Source of the DNA: an uncultured Lachnospiraceae bacterium
Lineage (GTDB): Bacteria; Bacillota; Clostridia; Lachnospirales; Lachnospiraceae
Direction: 5' to 3'
Assembly (NCBI GenBank): GCA_949051815.1
Contig: CARQVR010000041.1
Coordinates: 1 to 28,009, forward strand
Length of the DNA stretch: 28,009 bases
A program made the translations under genes and the position numbers. Under the pieces are notes generated by a model. That model ran no database searches, was not told the origin of the DNA, and was given only the letters and a program-made list of their open reading frames with translations. Every line of letters begins with the position of its first letter. Position 1 is the stretch's first letter. Below, in pieces: positions 12,877 to 20,649 of this stretch.

Positions 12877-14820
12877 CTATCCATGCTTCCTGGCCAGATA
12901 ACAAAAGCCGCAGGCCGGAAGCGGTATCTTCTCCGGAGACACACTGTCCCCGGTCAGCATATCCGTGAAGGATCCTTCTGTGCCGTTTACGGATACCTCC
13001 TTATTATACTCGCTGAAATTAAAGATGCCAAGGATTTCTTCCTCTCCGTAAGTTCTGCCAAGCCCCAGCACGTTCACATCCCCGGTATCGAGCGTGCGCG
13101 TATCCGCCTCCGCCGCAAACGCCTTCTCTGACCTTCTGATTTCTTCCAGCCGTTCCAGCTTCCCGAAAATCTGTCCCGCCACGCTCTCCTGATCGGAAAT
13201 GCGCTCCGCCAGCGTCCAGTCCATTTTCCCCCGATGCAGATAGCGGGAATCCGCCGCTTTGTCCGGATCTTCCTTATAGCTGTAGTCATTTACCTGCCCG
13301 ATCTCGTCCCCGCTGTACAACACGGGAATCCCGGTCTGCATGAACATGTAAGCGTGAAGCGTCACATCCAGTCTGACCGCCCGCTCCATAGCCTCTGCAT
13401 CCCGTTCAAAACCTGCCTTTTCCACCCCGCACATGGAGGCGGTGGTGCCGCAGAATCTGGCGTCGCCGGAAACCGGATCGGCGTTGTAGAGTTCGCCTCT
13501 GCTGACGCTCTCCCCCTCAAAACCCTGAAAATAGTCGTTCAGATATTTTTTGTGGGACCGCTCCTCGAATCCCCATTGGTGCAGCGTATCGTAATCCAGC
13601 CCCCAGCCGATGTCGTCGTGACAGCGCAGATAATTCAAAAATACATACGCCTTGGGCAGGCTGTTCACTACATCAAGCTGTCTCTTAAGCAGACGCACGT
13701 CCCGCGTCGCCACCGTATGCCATGTGGTAGCCATGGTTGTCACGTTGTAAAGCATGTGGCACTCCGGTTTTTCCAGCGTCCCGAAATAGGGAACCACCTT
13801 CTCCGGCTCCATCACCACCTCGCCAAGCAAAAGCACGCCCGGACAGACGATCTCGCATATCATGCGCATCATGCGCACAATCGTGTGTACCTGTTTCAAA
13901 TTGCGGCACTGGGTATGCAGTTCCTTCCAGATATAAGGCACCGCGTCAATGCGCATAATGTCAATTCCCTTATTCGCCAGAAAAAGGAAGTTGTACATCA
14001 TCTCGTTAAAGACTCTGGGATTTCTGTAATTCAAATCCCACTGGTAAGGATAAAAGGAAGTCATAACATAATGCCCCGCGTCGGGAAGCCAGGTAAAATT
14101 ACCCGGCGCCGTGGTGGGAAACACCTGCGGAACCGTCTTCTCGTACTCTGCGGGAATGGCGTCGTTGTCGAAGAAAAAGTAACGGCTCATGTACTCGCCC
14201 TCACCCGCTCTCGCCCGCTTTGCCCACTCATGATCCTCCGAAGTATGGTTCATAACGAAATCCATACAGACACTGATCCCTTCCTTGCGGCAGGCCGCCG
14301 TCAGGCTCTCCAGATCCTCCATGGTGCCAAGCGCGGGCTGTACTTTCCGGAAATCCGCCACCGCATAACCGCCGTCCGAACGGCCCTTTGGCGTGTCCAG
14401 AAAGGGCATCAGATGAATATAGTTCACATTGCAGCTTTTGATATAGGAAAGTTTCTCCTGCACGCCCTGCATATTCTGCGCAAAGTTATCAATGTAGAGC
14501 ATCATGCCGAGCATATCGCTGCTCTTGTACCAGTCGGGACGCTTTTCCCGCTCTGTGTCCTTCTTTTTCAGATCTTTCGCCCGCTCCTCGTAGAAATCGT
14601 GAAGCCGGTCGCACAGCTCTGCAAACATGGAACCGTTGTCGTAAAGCTCCATATACAGCCACCGAAGCTCATCCAGATGTCTGTCAAAGCGTCTTCTGTA
14701 AGCCGCCTCCGCCCGTGATATCTTTTCTGTCGTCTGCCCGGTTTCTTTCTCTGACTGTGGCATGTCTTTCTTCTTCCCCGCTGCCTTTGTACGCGTTGTC
14801 CCTGCCTTTCTGCCTCTCAT
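12877..14820 (-). CDS. GH13 subfamily 4 (amylosucrase-like) glycoside hydrolase/transglucosidase
   Basis: A 647-residue alpha-amylase-superfamily enzyme close in length to amylosucrase (~630). The N-terminal helical region (FDRHLDELRWLYMELY) is typical of subfamily 4. Barrel motifs are all present: DGGYAVADFRKV, FVMNHTSEDH, nucleophile Asp292 in GIDIMRIDAVPYIWKE, acid/base Glu334 in LLLGEVVMEP, and transition-state Asp402 in LRCHDDIGWG. The positions nearly coincide with Neisseria amylosucrase. The enzyme would cleave sucrose, transferring or releasing glucose. Start 14820 is chosen for its GGGAGG box 5 nt upstream; the frame extends to 14886. The Lys/Arg/Thr-rich first ~40 residues are unusual. 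It follows the alpha-galactosidase gene, so it likely handles sucrose from raffinose. Confidence 0.87.
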   Translation of the reverse strand: MRGRKAGTTRTKAAGKKKDMPQSEKETGQTTEKISRAEAAYRRRFDRHLDELRWLYMELYDNGSMFAELCDRLHDFYEERAKDLKKKDTEREKRPDWYKSSDMLGMMLYIDNFAQNMQGVQEKLSYIKSCNVNYIHLMPFLDTPKGRSDGGYAVADFRKVQPALGTMEDLESLTAACRKEGISVCMDFVMNHTSEDHEWAKRARAGEGEYMSRYFFFDNDAIPAEYEKTVPQVFPTTAPGNFTWLPDAGHYVMTSFYPYQWDLNYRNPRVFNEMMYNFLFLANKGIDIMRIDAVPYIWKELHTQCRNLKQVHTIVRMMRMICEIVCPGVLLLGEVVMEPEKVVPYFGTLEKPECHMLYNVTTMATTWHTVATRDVRLLKRQLDVVNSLPKAYVFLNYLRCHDDIGWGLDYDTLHQWGFEERSHKKYLNDYFQGFEGESVSRGELYNADPVSGDARFCGTTASMCGVEKAGFERDAEAMERAVRLDVTLHAYMFMQTGIPVLYSGDEIGQVNDYSYKEDPDKAADSRYLHRGKMDWTLAERISDQESVAGQIFGKLERLEEIRRSEKAFAAEADTRTLDTGDVNVLGLGRTYGEEEILGIFNFSEYNKEVSVNGTEGSFTDMLTGDSVSPEKIPLPACGFCYLARKHG

Positions 14821-14918
14821 ATCTGCCTCCCTGCAAAATCCAATCTCAAGTCTCTCCGGCTGTGCCAGATCTGCTGCGCCAGACACTCCTTTTTCGCCTG
14901 CCGGATGCCTCTTTGCTT

Positions 14919-17099
14919 CTACGCTTCTTTGACAAGCTCGATCTGATACGCCGGATACTCCTTCTGTTCCACCGGCATCGGAAGCCCCGCCTCCATCAGA
15001 TCCGCACCGAAATAACGCCTGCCGTTAGCTGTGTCCCGATACACCGCCCTGGGATCAAGCCCTTTCATTTTCACATAACTCACCGTCATATTTCCGTGCA
15101 TCTCCAGCATGACCACACTGACCAGCGCCCGATCCTTTTTTCCGGACACGAACATCCAGGCCGCACAGGTGTCCGAAAAAGGATTCGTCAGCCGGTAATA
15201 CCGCCCCTTGCGGATCAGCATTTCCCAGGCTTTATACTGTCTGACCTGTTCCCTGACAGCCGCCTTCTCCTCCTCCGACAGTTTCGCCGGATCCAGTTCA
15301 AACCCGAAGGTTCCCGCCATGGCGACAACGCCTCTCGTGTGCAGATTCACGCTCCGGCCTGTCTGGTGGTTGGGCACGGCTGATACATGGGAGCCGACTG
15401 TGGACGCCGGATAGAAAAAGGACGTCCCGTACTGGATGCGCAGCCTGTCCAGTGCATCCGTGTTGTCACTGCACCAGATCTGCGGCGTATAATAGAGCAT
15501 TCCCGCGTCAAACCGGCCGCCGCCGCCGCTGCATCCCTCGATCAGCATATCCGGATATCTTTGCAGCAGCTTTTCCATGAAATCATATACGCCCAGCATA
15601 TAATCGTAAGTCACCTTTCCCTGACAGGTCTCCATGGAAGAGACATCCACGATACTGCGGTTCATATCCCATTTGACATAATCAATTTTTCCCTGATCCA
15701 GAATCCCGCAGATCTGTTCAAAAATGCAGTCTCTGACTTCGGCTCTCGAAAAGTCCAGCACAAGCTGGTTCCGGCATCTGACAGGCTCCCTGCCCGGAAT
15801 CCGCAGCGCCCAGTCCGGATGCTGTCTGTACAGCCCGCTGTCCTCTGACACCATCTCCGGTTCGATCCAGATACCAAACTTCACGCCCGCATCATTGACT
15901 TTTTCAGTCAATTCCTTTAACGAACATCCCAGCTTTTTCTCATTGACATGCCAGTCTCCAAGCCCGCTGTTGTCATCCTCTCTTTTCCCAAACCAGCCAT
16001 CGTCCATGACGATCATATCTATACCGAGATCCGCCGCGCTTCTGGCCAGATTTAATATGGTATTGCCGTCGAAATTAAAGTAAGCCGCCTCCCAGCTATT
16101 GAGCAGAACCGGACGGCCCGCATCCCTGTATTTTCCCCTGCACAGATGCTCTCCGATGCAGTGGTGGAAACGCGCGGAAAGCGTACCAAGCCCCTGATCC
16201 GAATAGCAGAGAATCGTCTCGGGAACTACCAGCTTCTCCCCCTTTGCCAGCGGATAGTGAAACAGGTCGCTCTGCAGCCCCATCAGTATTCTTGTCTGGT
16301 CGTACTGATCCCGCTCCGCCTCGCAGAGAAAGTTCCCGCTGTAGACAAACACCATGCCGTAACATCTGCCCGACTCTTCCGTGGCGTCCCTGTCCGCAAG
16401 GATCACCGCCGGATTGTACTGGTGGCTGGAAGTCCCGCGGCGGCTGCCGATGGCGTAGACACCGTGCCGGATCTCCTCCCGCTGCAAATTTCTCTCCATG
16501 GTATGTCTGCCGTAAAAACTAAGCATGTCATAGCTGCCCGTCAGGAAATCCAGACAGGCGGACGCCGCCTTCTCGACAGTTACTTCCCTCTCACCGGCAT
16601 TTTCTATAACAGCGCTTCTTGTGATGATATCCGCTTCCTCCAGCACGCCGTACAGAAGCGTCACGCGAAGGCCGCTCACTTTATCTTCCAGATAAATCTC
16701 AAGCGTCTCCGCTTCCCCGGAGTCAGCATAGACTGCCGGAAGTCCCGGCAGTCTATACTTTTCCTTTTTCGTCTCATGTCCGACGTAGCGTAAATCACAA
16801 CAATCAGATCCATCCGCGTTGCGGATGATAAGGGCGCTGTTTCGAAAATCTCCGACGCCCATGACCGGGTATTCCTGGGGTAGAACGTCCATGGAGTAGG
16901 TTCTGTCGTTTCCCACGTCCGAAGGATTGCCGGAAAATCCCCTGTCATAGCATGTTAGCAGATAATCCATATTTCCGTACACACGTCCTCCGTAATACAG
17001 GTGCAGTAAAAACCCGAAGTCATCCACCTTTATCTGATAAGAGGTGTGTGCCGTGTCCAATGTGAAAATCCGATTTTCTTGCTGATATCCAATTGCCAT
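14919..17099 (-). CDS. GH36 alpha-galactosidase
   Basis: A 726-residue cytosolic retaining alpha-galactosidase of the tetrameric GH36 type, acting on melibiose, raffinose and stachyose. After the N-terminal beta-supersandwich (~1-330), the barrel shows NSWEAAYFNFDG, substrate-binding MDDGWFGKR (Asp366/367), FGIWIEPEMVS, the nucleophile in YVKWDMNR (Asp478), GCSGGGGRFD, and the acid/base in WCSDNTDALDRLRIQYG (Asp548). HVSAVPNHQTGR is also family-typical. The numbering agrees with the Geobacillus enzyme as I remember it. The start is the annotated ATG although the nearest AAAGGA is far away (~17 nt), so initiation may be unusual. It is downstream of the permeases and a stem-loop cluster, and upstream of the GH13_4 gene. 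Confidence 0.95.
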   Translation of the reverse strand: MAIGYQQENRIFTLDTAHTSYQIKVDDFGFLLHLYYGGRVYGNMDYLLTCYDRGFSGNPSDVGNDRTYSMDVLPQEYPVMGVGDFRNSALIIRNADGSDCCDLRYVGHETKKEKYRLPGLPAVYADSGEAETLEIYLEDKVSGLRVTLLYGVLEEADIITRSAVIENAGEREVTVEKAASACLDFLTGSYDMLSFYGRHTMERNLQREEIRHGVYAIGSRRGTSSHQYNPAVILADRDATEESGRCYGMVFVYSGNFLCEAERDQYDQTRILMGLQSDLFHYPLAKGEKLVVPETILCYSDQGLGTLSARFHHCIGEHLCRGKYRDAGRPVLLNSWEAAYFNFDGNTILNLARSAADLGIDMIVMDDGWFGKREDDNSGLGDWHVNEKKLGCSLKELTEKVNDAGVKFGIWIEPEMVSEDSGLYRQHPDWALRIPGREPVRCRNQLVLDFSRAEVRDCIFEQICGILDQGKIDYVKWDMNRSIVDVSSMETCQGKVTYDYMLGVYDFMEKLLQRYPDMLIEGCSGGGGRFDAGMLYYTPQIWCSDNTDALDRLRIQYGTSFFYPASTVGSHVSAVPNHQTGRSVNLHTRGVVAMAGTFGFELDPAKLSEEEKAAVREQVRQYKAWEMLIRKGRYYRLTNPFSDTCAAWMFVSGKKDRALVSVVMLEMHGNMTVSYVKMKGLDPRAVYRDTANGRRYFGADLMEAGLPMPVEQKEYPAYQIELVKEA

Positions 17100-17198
17100 A
17101 ATCTATACCAAATCTGTCCTTTCTTAAAGTTTATCTTACTTCTTTTTCACGAACCGTTCCTATCATACCTCATTTCGGCACCATTTTCCAGTCCGCAC

Positions 17199-17310
17199 GG
17201 AGAATGCCTCTTTTCAGGCATTCTCCCATGTGAGAGGGAGTTGCAAAGCAACTCCTAGAAGTTCTTGGCATCGCGTCCAATGGCGCGATGTCTTTAGAAC
17301 TTCTTCTCAC
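17199..17310 (-). repeat. Structured RNA element, copy A (upstream of alpha-galactosidase)
   Basis: Read on the minus strand: an outer stem GTGAGA (17305-17310) pairs with TCTCAC (17230-17235). Inside it are an arm AGAAGTTCT/AGAACTTCT, topped by CATCGCG/CGCGATG, and a hairpin GGAGTTGC-TTT-GCAACTCC (17237-17255). After the closed junction follows a terminal hairpin GGAGAATGCCT/AGGCATTCTCC (17199-17226). It lies between the permease stop and the alpha-galactosidase start. The element matches copy B at 20506-20616 in order, length and loops. It may be an mRNA-stabilising or regulatory RNA, or a small palindromic repeat family. Confidence 0.75.
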
Positions 17311-17314
17311 ATTG

Positions 17315-18157
17315 TTATTTTACAGCCCCATTTACAACACCGTTCAATATCTGTTTCTGACAGATCAGATAGAAAACAAGTATCGGAATCAGCGACAGTA
17401 AGTATGATGCGAACGCCAGGTTATAGTTGGTTCCAAACTGTGACTGGAAATTCAACTGGGCAAGGGGAAGCGTGTTCTCGGAAGAACCCGCCATGATGAT
17501 TAATGGCGTCATTACATCGTTCCACACTGCCAGCGCCGTGATAACCGCAACCGTCGCATGCATCGGGCGCATGATCGGAAAAATGATTTTCCAATAAGTC
17601 AGCCATGTGGACGCGCCGTCTACCCTCGCCGCCTCCTCCAAAGCCAACGGAATATTAGTAAGATAACCCGAGTACAGCATGACGTTCATGGGCATGTAAA
17701 ACACCACATACAGAAGAATCACGCCGAACCAGTTTGCCAGGCCCATCTCCGCCGTCTGCTTTGCAAGCGGCATCATCAGGATCGCGAACGGCACGAACAT
17801 ACCGCTGACGATGAAGAGATAGACAAAGTTATAAAACTTACTTGACTTATTCCGTCCAAGCGTATATCCCATCAGGGAATGAATCAGGATGGAAAGTCCC
17901 ACTGTCAGCCCGGAAATAAGCAGGCTGTTCTTCAAAGAGTTCCAGAAATCCGTTACCTCCATCGCCTCCCTGAAATTCTGCAGGCTCCACACCCTTGGAA
18001 GCGACAGGATACCGCTTATGCTGTTAGTCATCTCAGATGGCTGCTTGAACGCGATCACCACAGTCATGTAAAGAGGAAAGATAATCGTGGAAAGCCCGAG
18101 AATAAGCAGCACCAAAACGGTTTTGTTTGATTTTCCGACTGTCGATGTTTGCTTCAT
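17315..18157 (-). CDS. CUT1 sugar ABC transporter permease (MalG/MsmG-type)
   Basis: A 280-residue inner-membrane permease with six hydrophobic segments. The EAA loop that docks the ATPase is EEAARVDGASTWLTYWKIIFPIMRP, of the canonical form. The short periplasmic first part (AFKQPSEMTNSISG) and the C-terminus VNGAVK are typical of MalG-like subunits. It forms the channel with the permease at 18154-19029. The ATG overlaps that gene's stop by 4 nt and has AGGAGG 7 nt upstream. No ATPase gene is present in the window, so the complex presumably uses a shared MsmK/UgpC-type ATPase. Confidence 0.93.
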   Translation of the reverse strand: MKQTSTVGKSNKTVLVLLILGLSTIIFPLYMTVVIAFKQPSEMTNSISGILSLPRVWSLQNFREAMEVTDFWNSLKNSLLISGLTVGLSILIHSLMGYTLGRNKSSKFYNFVYLFIVSGMFVPFAILMMPLAKQTAEMGLANWFGVILLYVVFYMPMNVMLYSGYLTNIPLALEEAARVDGASTWLTYWKIIFPIMRPMHATVAVITALAVWNDVMTPLIIMAGSSENTLPLAQLNFQSQFGTNYNLAFASYLLSLIPILVFYLICQKQILNGVVNGAVK

Positions 18158-19029
18158 AACTGCTCCTCCTTTGAACTGGAAAATTTCATCTGCGCAACAG
18201 AGATTACTACAATCACAATAAAGAATACAACCGCGTTCGCGCTCTGGAAGCCAAACTGTCCGCCCGACATACCGTTATTGTAGATCAGGTAGGAAATGGA
18301 CTCCGTGCTCTGCGCCGGGCCGCCCTTTGTCAGGGCGATAATCTGGTCAAACACCATCAGGAAGTTTTTCACACACAACACCATATTGATGGAGAAAAAC
18401 GGAATAATCAGCGGAAACGTCAGATGCTTAAACTGCTTCCATCCGGTCGCGCCGTCCAGACCGCCCGCCTCGTAGACGTCTTCCGGCACCGTCTGCAATC
18501 CCGATATATAGATGATCGTGTTCATCGCGATTGCCTGCCATGCGCAGACGATCATGACGCCGATCCACGCCTTGTTCGGGCTTGACAGAATACTGGAGCT
18601 TAACCCCTGCAAACCTGTCATATCCGCCAGAGCCGGAACAATATAAGTAAAGAAGTAGTTGAAAATGTAACCTACTACCAGAGCGCCCAGTATGTTCGGA
18701 AGGAAATACGCGCCGCGGAAAAATCCCTTTGCCCTGATCTTGCTGTTGAGTCCAAGCGCCAGTATCAGACTGAGCACATTTACCACAATCGTTGTCACAA
18801 TCGCCAGTTTGATCGTGAACAGATAGGATTTCCCTACGCGTGCATCCGAAAACAGATCAATATAGTTGCGAAGCCCCACCCAGTCATGGCTTCCGAACCC
18901 TCTGGAGTTGGTGAAGCTGTACATGGCGCCCCGGATCAGCGGAATCGTGTTAAAGCAGATAAACAGCGCCAGAATCGGTATTGTAATCAGTAAAAACGTT
19001 CTTTTTCTCTCATTTTCATGTTTCGTCAT
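18154..19029 (-). CDS. CUT1 sugar ABC transporter permease (MalF/MsmF-type)
   Basis: A 291-residue permease with six membrane segments. The EAA loop is VYEAGGLDGATGWKQFKHLTFPLIIP. The first membrane helix follows a basic N-terminus (MTKHENERKRTF). I start at 19029 because AAGGGGG lies 8 nt upstream; the frame runs to 19146 inside the binding-protein gene without support. It is 16 nt downstream of the binding protein gene and coupled by ATGA to the next permease. Context with alpha-galactosidase and the GH13_4 enzyme points to raffinose-type oligosaccharides. Confidence 0.93.
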   Translation of the reverse strand: MTKHENERKRTFLLITIPILALFICFNTIPLIRGAMYSFTNSRGFGSHDWVGLRNYIDLFSDARVGKSYLFTIKLAIVTTIVVNVLSLILALGLNSKIRAKGFFRGAYFLPNILGALVVGYIFNYFFTYIVPALADMTGLQGLSSSILSSPNKAWIGVMIVCAWQAIAMNTIIYISGLQTVPEDVYEAGGLDGATGWKQFKHLTFPLIIPFFSINMVLCVKNFLMVFDQIIALTKGGPAQSTESISYLIYNNGMSGGQFGFQSANAVVFFIVIVVISVAQMKFSSSKEEQL

Positions 19030-19045
19030 CACTTTTACCCCCTTC

Positions 19046-20329
19046 CTACTGTGCACTTCCGTGCGCGGCTTCATATTCCTGTACCATGCGGATAATGTCT
19101 CTGTTATATCTCTGCCAGCTTGTGTCGAAGTTTTGCAGGAACGCATCCTCGTTCTTCTCGATCAGGAATGTCTGCAAAAGCGCATCCACCGACATTTCCG
19201 ACGGATAATAGTGATCCTGATAGTCTGTCATATTGCCGCTTGCGATAAACTCCGTCATACCGTCCAGTATGACAGGCAGAGTAAAGCTTCCCTTTTTACA
19301 CGGAACAGATGTCTGCGCGTCAATGTATTTTTGCAGAGTATCATCCGCATACAGGAAGTTTAACACCTCGTAAGCGGCCTCCTTATTCTTGCAGTCCGCT
19401 GTCACACAGAAGCCCAGATCAATACCCGAGTTTAATGTCCTGCCCTCTTTTTCGTCGCTTGCCGGCATAACGAAAGAGTCCATCTTCAAATCCGGATTCA
19501 CCGACAGAATCTGGGGCGCCGCATAGCTTCCGATGGGGTACATGGCGGATTCCCCTCTGGCAAAAGCCGTACAGGCGTCGTTATAGTTGTAGGCAAACGG
19601 ATCGTCCGGCCCGTAAGGCAGAAGCGCCAGATATTTTTCCGCAAGCTCGCCGTACTCGTCGGTAAAGGTGGTCTGTCCCTTGTTCACCTGCTTGGTCGTA
19701 TCCGACGGCGCAAGCTCCACCGCCATTGCGTTCCAGGGCGCCAGACAGGTCCATACGTCTTTGAAACCGAAGCAGAAAGGCAGGATGCCCTCCGCCGAAA
19801 TCTGATCACACAGCGCAAGCATCTCGTCCCACGTTTCCGGAATCTGCCAGCCGTGCTCCTCAAACATCTGTCTGTTGTAGAGGACGCCCGCCGCATTGGC
19901 CGCGTAGGGCAGAATGTAAGTGCCGTCTGTGGGAACAAGCTCCAGCGCCTCGGCGATTTCCAGATATCCTTCGTTAACGTCCTGCATTCCCTCATAACCG
20001 GAAATGTCCGCCAGTATACCGGCGTCCACGAAGTAAGAGTAGTTGATGTCGCCGCCGATTCCAATGATATCCGGATAATCTTCCCTGATAAACCTTGTCT
20101 TTAAAATCGCCATCGCATCGTTGGGCGAGCTGATCGTCAGGTGGATGTCATCGTGGGATGCATTGAACGCATCCTCCACCGTCTTAAAATAATTCGCTGC
20201 CTCCGGCTTATACTGCACTATCTCAACTTCAATCTTTCCGTCCCGGGCATTCCCACACCCCGAAACGGCCGGCGCCAGCGCGGTAAGGCAGACTACCAGT
20301 GCCAGACTCCTAAATTCCTTTCTTTTCAT
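19046..20329 (-). CDS. Extracellular sugar-binding lipoprotein of the ABC transporter
   Basis: A 427-residue family 1 solute-binding protein. The signal MKRKEFRSLALVVCLTALAP ends in a lipobox VSGC (lipidated Cys25), then an acidic linker. The fold shows family phrases: VEDAFNASHDDIHLTI, DYPDIIGIGGD, YILPYAANAAGVLYNRQMFEEHGW, IPETWDEMLALCD and AFARGESAMYPIGSYAAP. The protein captures oligosaccharide outside the membrane and delivers it to the two permeases. The true start is 20329 with GGAG 7 nt upstream; the frame extends to 20422 across the promoter. It is the first gene of the operon, facing the divergent AraC regulator. Confidence 0.92.
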   Translation of the reverse strand: MKRKEFRSLALVVCLTALAPAVSGCGNARDGKIEVEIVQYKPEAANYFKTVEDAFNASHDDIHLTISSPNDAMAILKTRFIREDYPDIIGIGGDINYSYFVDAGILADISGYEGMQDVNEGYLEIAEALELVPTDGTYILPYAANAAGVLYNRQMFEEHGWQIPETWDEMLALCDQISAEGILPFCFGFKDVWTCLAPWNAMAVELAPSDTTKQVNKGQTTFTDEYGELAEKYLALLPYGPDDPFAYNYNDACTAFARGESAMYPIGSYAAPQILSVNPDLKMDSFVMPASDEKEGRTLNSGIDLGFCVTADCKNKEAAYEVLNFLYADDTLQKYIDAQTSVPCKKGSFTLPVILDGMTEFIASGNMTDYQDHYYPSEMSVDALLQTFLIEKNEDAFLQNFDTSWQRYNRDIIRMVQEYEAAHGSAQ

Positions 20330-20396
20330 TGCCCTTCTCCTTCCCTTTTTGGAATATAATGTTTCAAAAGCAGATCTGAGTTGATTCGTTTTATCC

Positions 20397-20451
20397 ATTG
20401 TAACATACCATAATGCCACCAAAAATACCGTGATTTTAGACTTTTTATACC
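20397..20451 (-). promoter_or_regulatory. Sugar operon promoter with phased GGTAT half-sites
   Basis: On the minus strand TTTTTG (20420-20425), a 17-nt spacer and TACAAT (20397-20402) give a promoter with a good -10 and a poor -35, as expected for activator dependence. Minus-strand GGTAT motifs begin at 20451, 20429 and 20409, about two helical turns apart, and the middle one abuts the -35. They are candidate AraC-type half-sites. Confidence 0.5.
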
Positions 20452-20476
20452 TTAATGCGCTTTTTTCATCTATACA

Positions 20477-20504
20477 TTGAAGTGACCACGCATTTTGGTA
20501 TAAT
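20477..20504 (+). promoter_or_regulatory. Promoter of the AraC regulator gene
   Basis: TTGAAG (20477-20482), a 16-nt spacer and a perfect TATAAT (20499-20504). A plus-strand GGTAT (20497-20501) overlaps the -10, which could allow the regulator to control itself. Transcription would start near 20511, inside the first stem of structured element B, so that element forms the 5' end of the mRNA. Confidence 0.65.
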
Positions 20505-20505
20505 A

Positions 20506-20616
20506 GAGTGAAAAGAACATCTAAAGCTCAGCAGCAAAGGCTGCTTCGCTAAGAAGTTCCAGATTTGCTTTGCAAATCACTTTCACTCAGGAGAATGTCA
20601 AAAAACGACATTCTCC
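20506..20616 (+). repeat. Structured RNA element, copy B (5' leader of the AraC gene)
   Basis: The outer stem GAGTGAAA (20506-20513) pairs with TTTCACTC (20581-20588). Inside are an arm with GAAC/GTTC, TCT/AGA, AGC/GCT and AGCAGC/GCTGCT (20515-20559) and a hairpin GATTTGC-TTT-GCAAATC (20562-20578). A terminal hairpin GGAGAATGTC/GACATTCTCC (20590-20616) follows. Layout and loop sequences match copy A read on the minus strand at 17199-17310, and stem bases differ in compensating pairs. It occupies the leader of the regulator mRNA, ending 33 nt before the start codon. Confidence 0.75.
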
Positions 20617-20649
20617 GTATAAACCTGATCCTTAAAATGGAGGTTGCAC

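Noticed and set aside
13234..14718. 494-codon open frame on the plus strand
   Set aside because: It is antisense to the GH13_4 gene, whose catalytic motifs are all intact; the frame has a His/Arg/Val-rich shadow composition and no family likeness.
17199..17310. Simple rho-independent terminator for the permease genes
   Set aside because: The hairpins lack a T-run on the minus strand, and the whole multi-stem pattern recurs upstream of the AraC gene, which a plain terminator would not explain.
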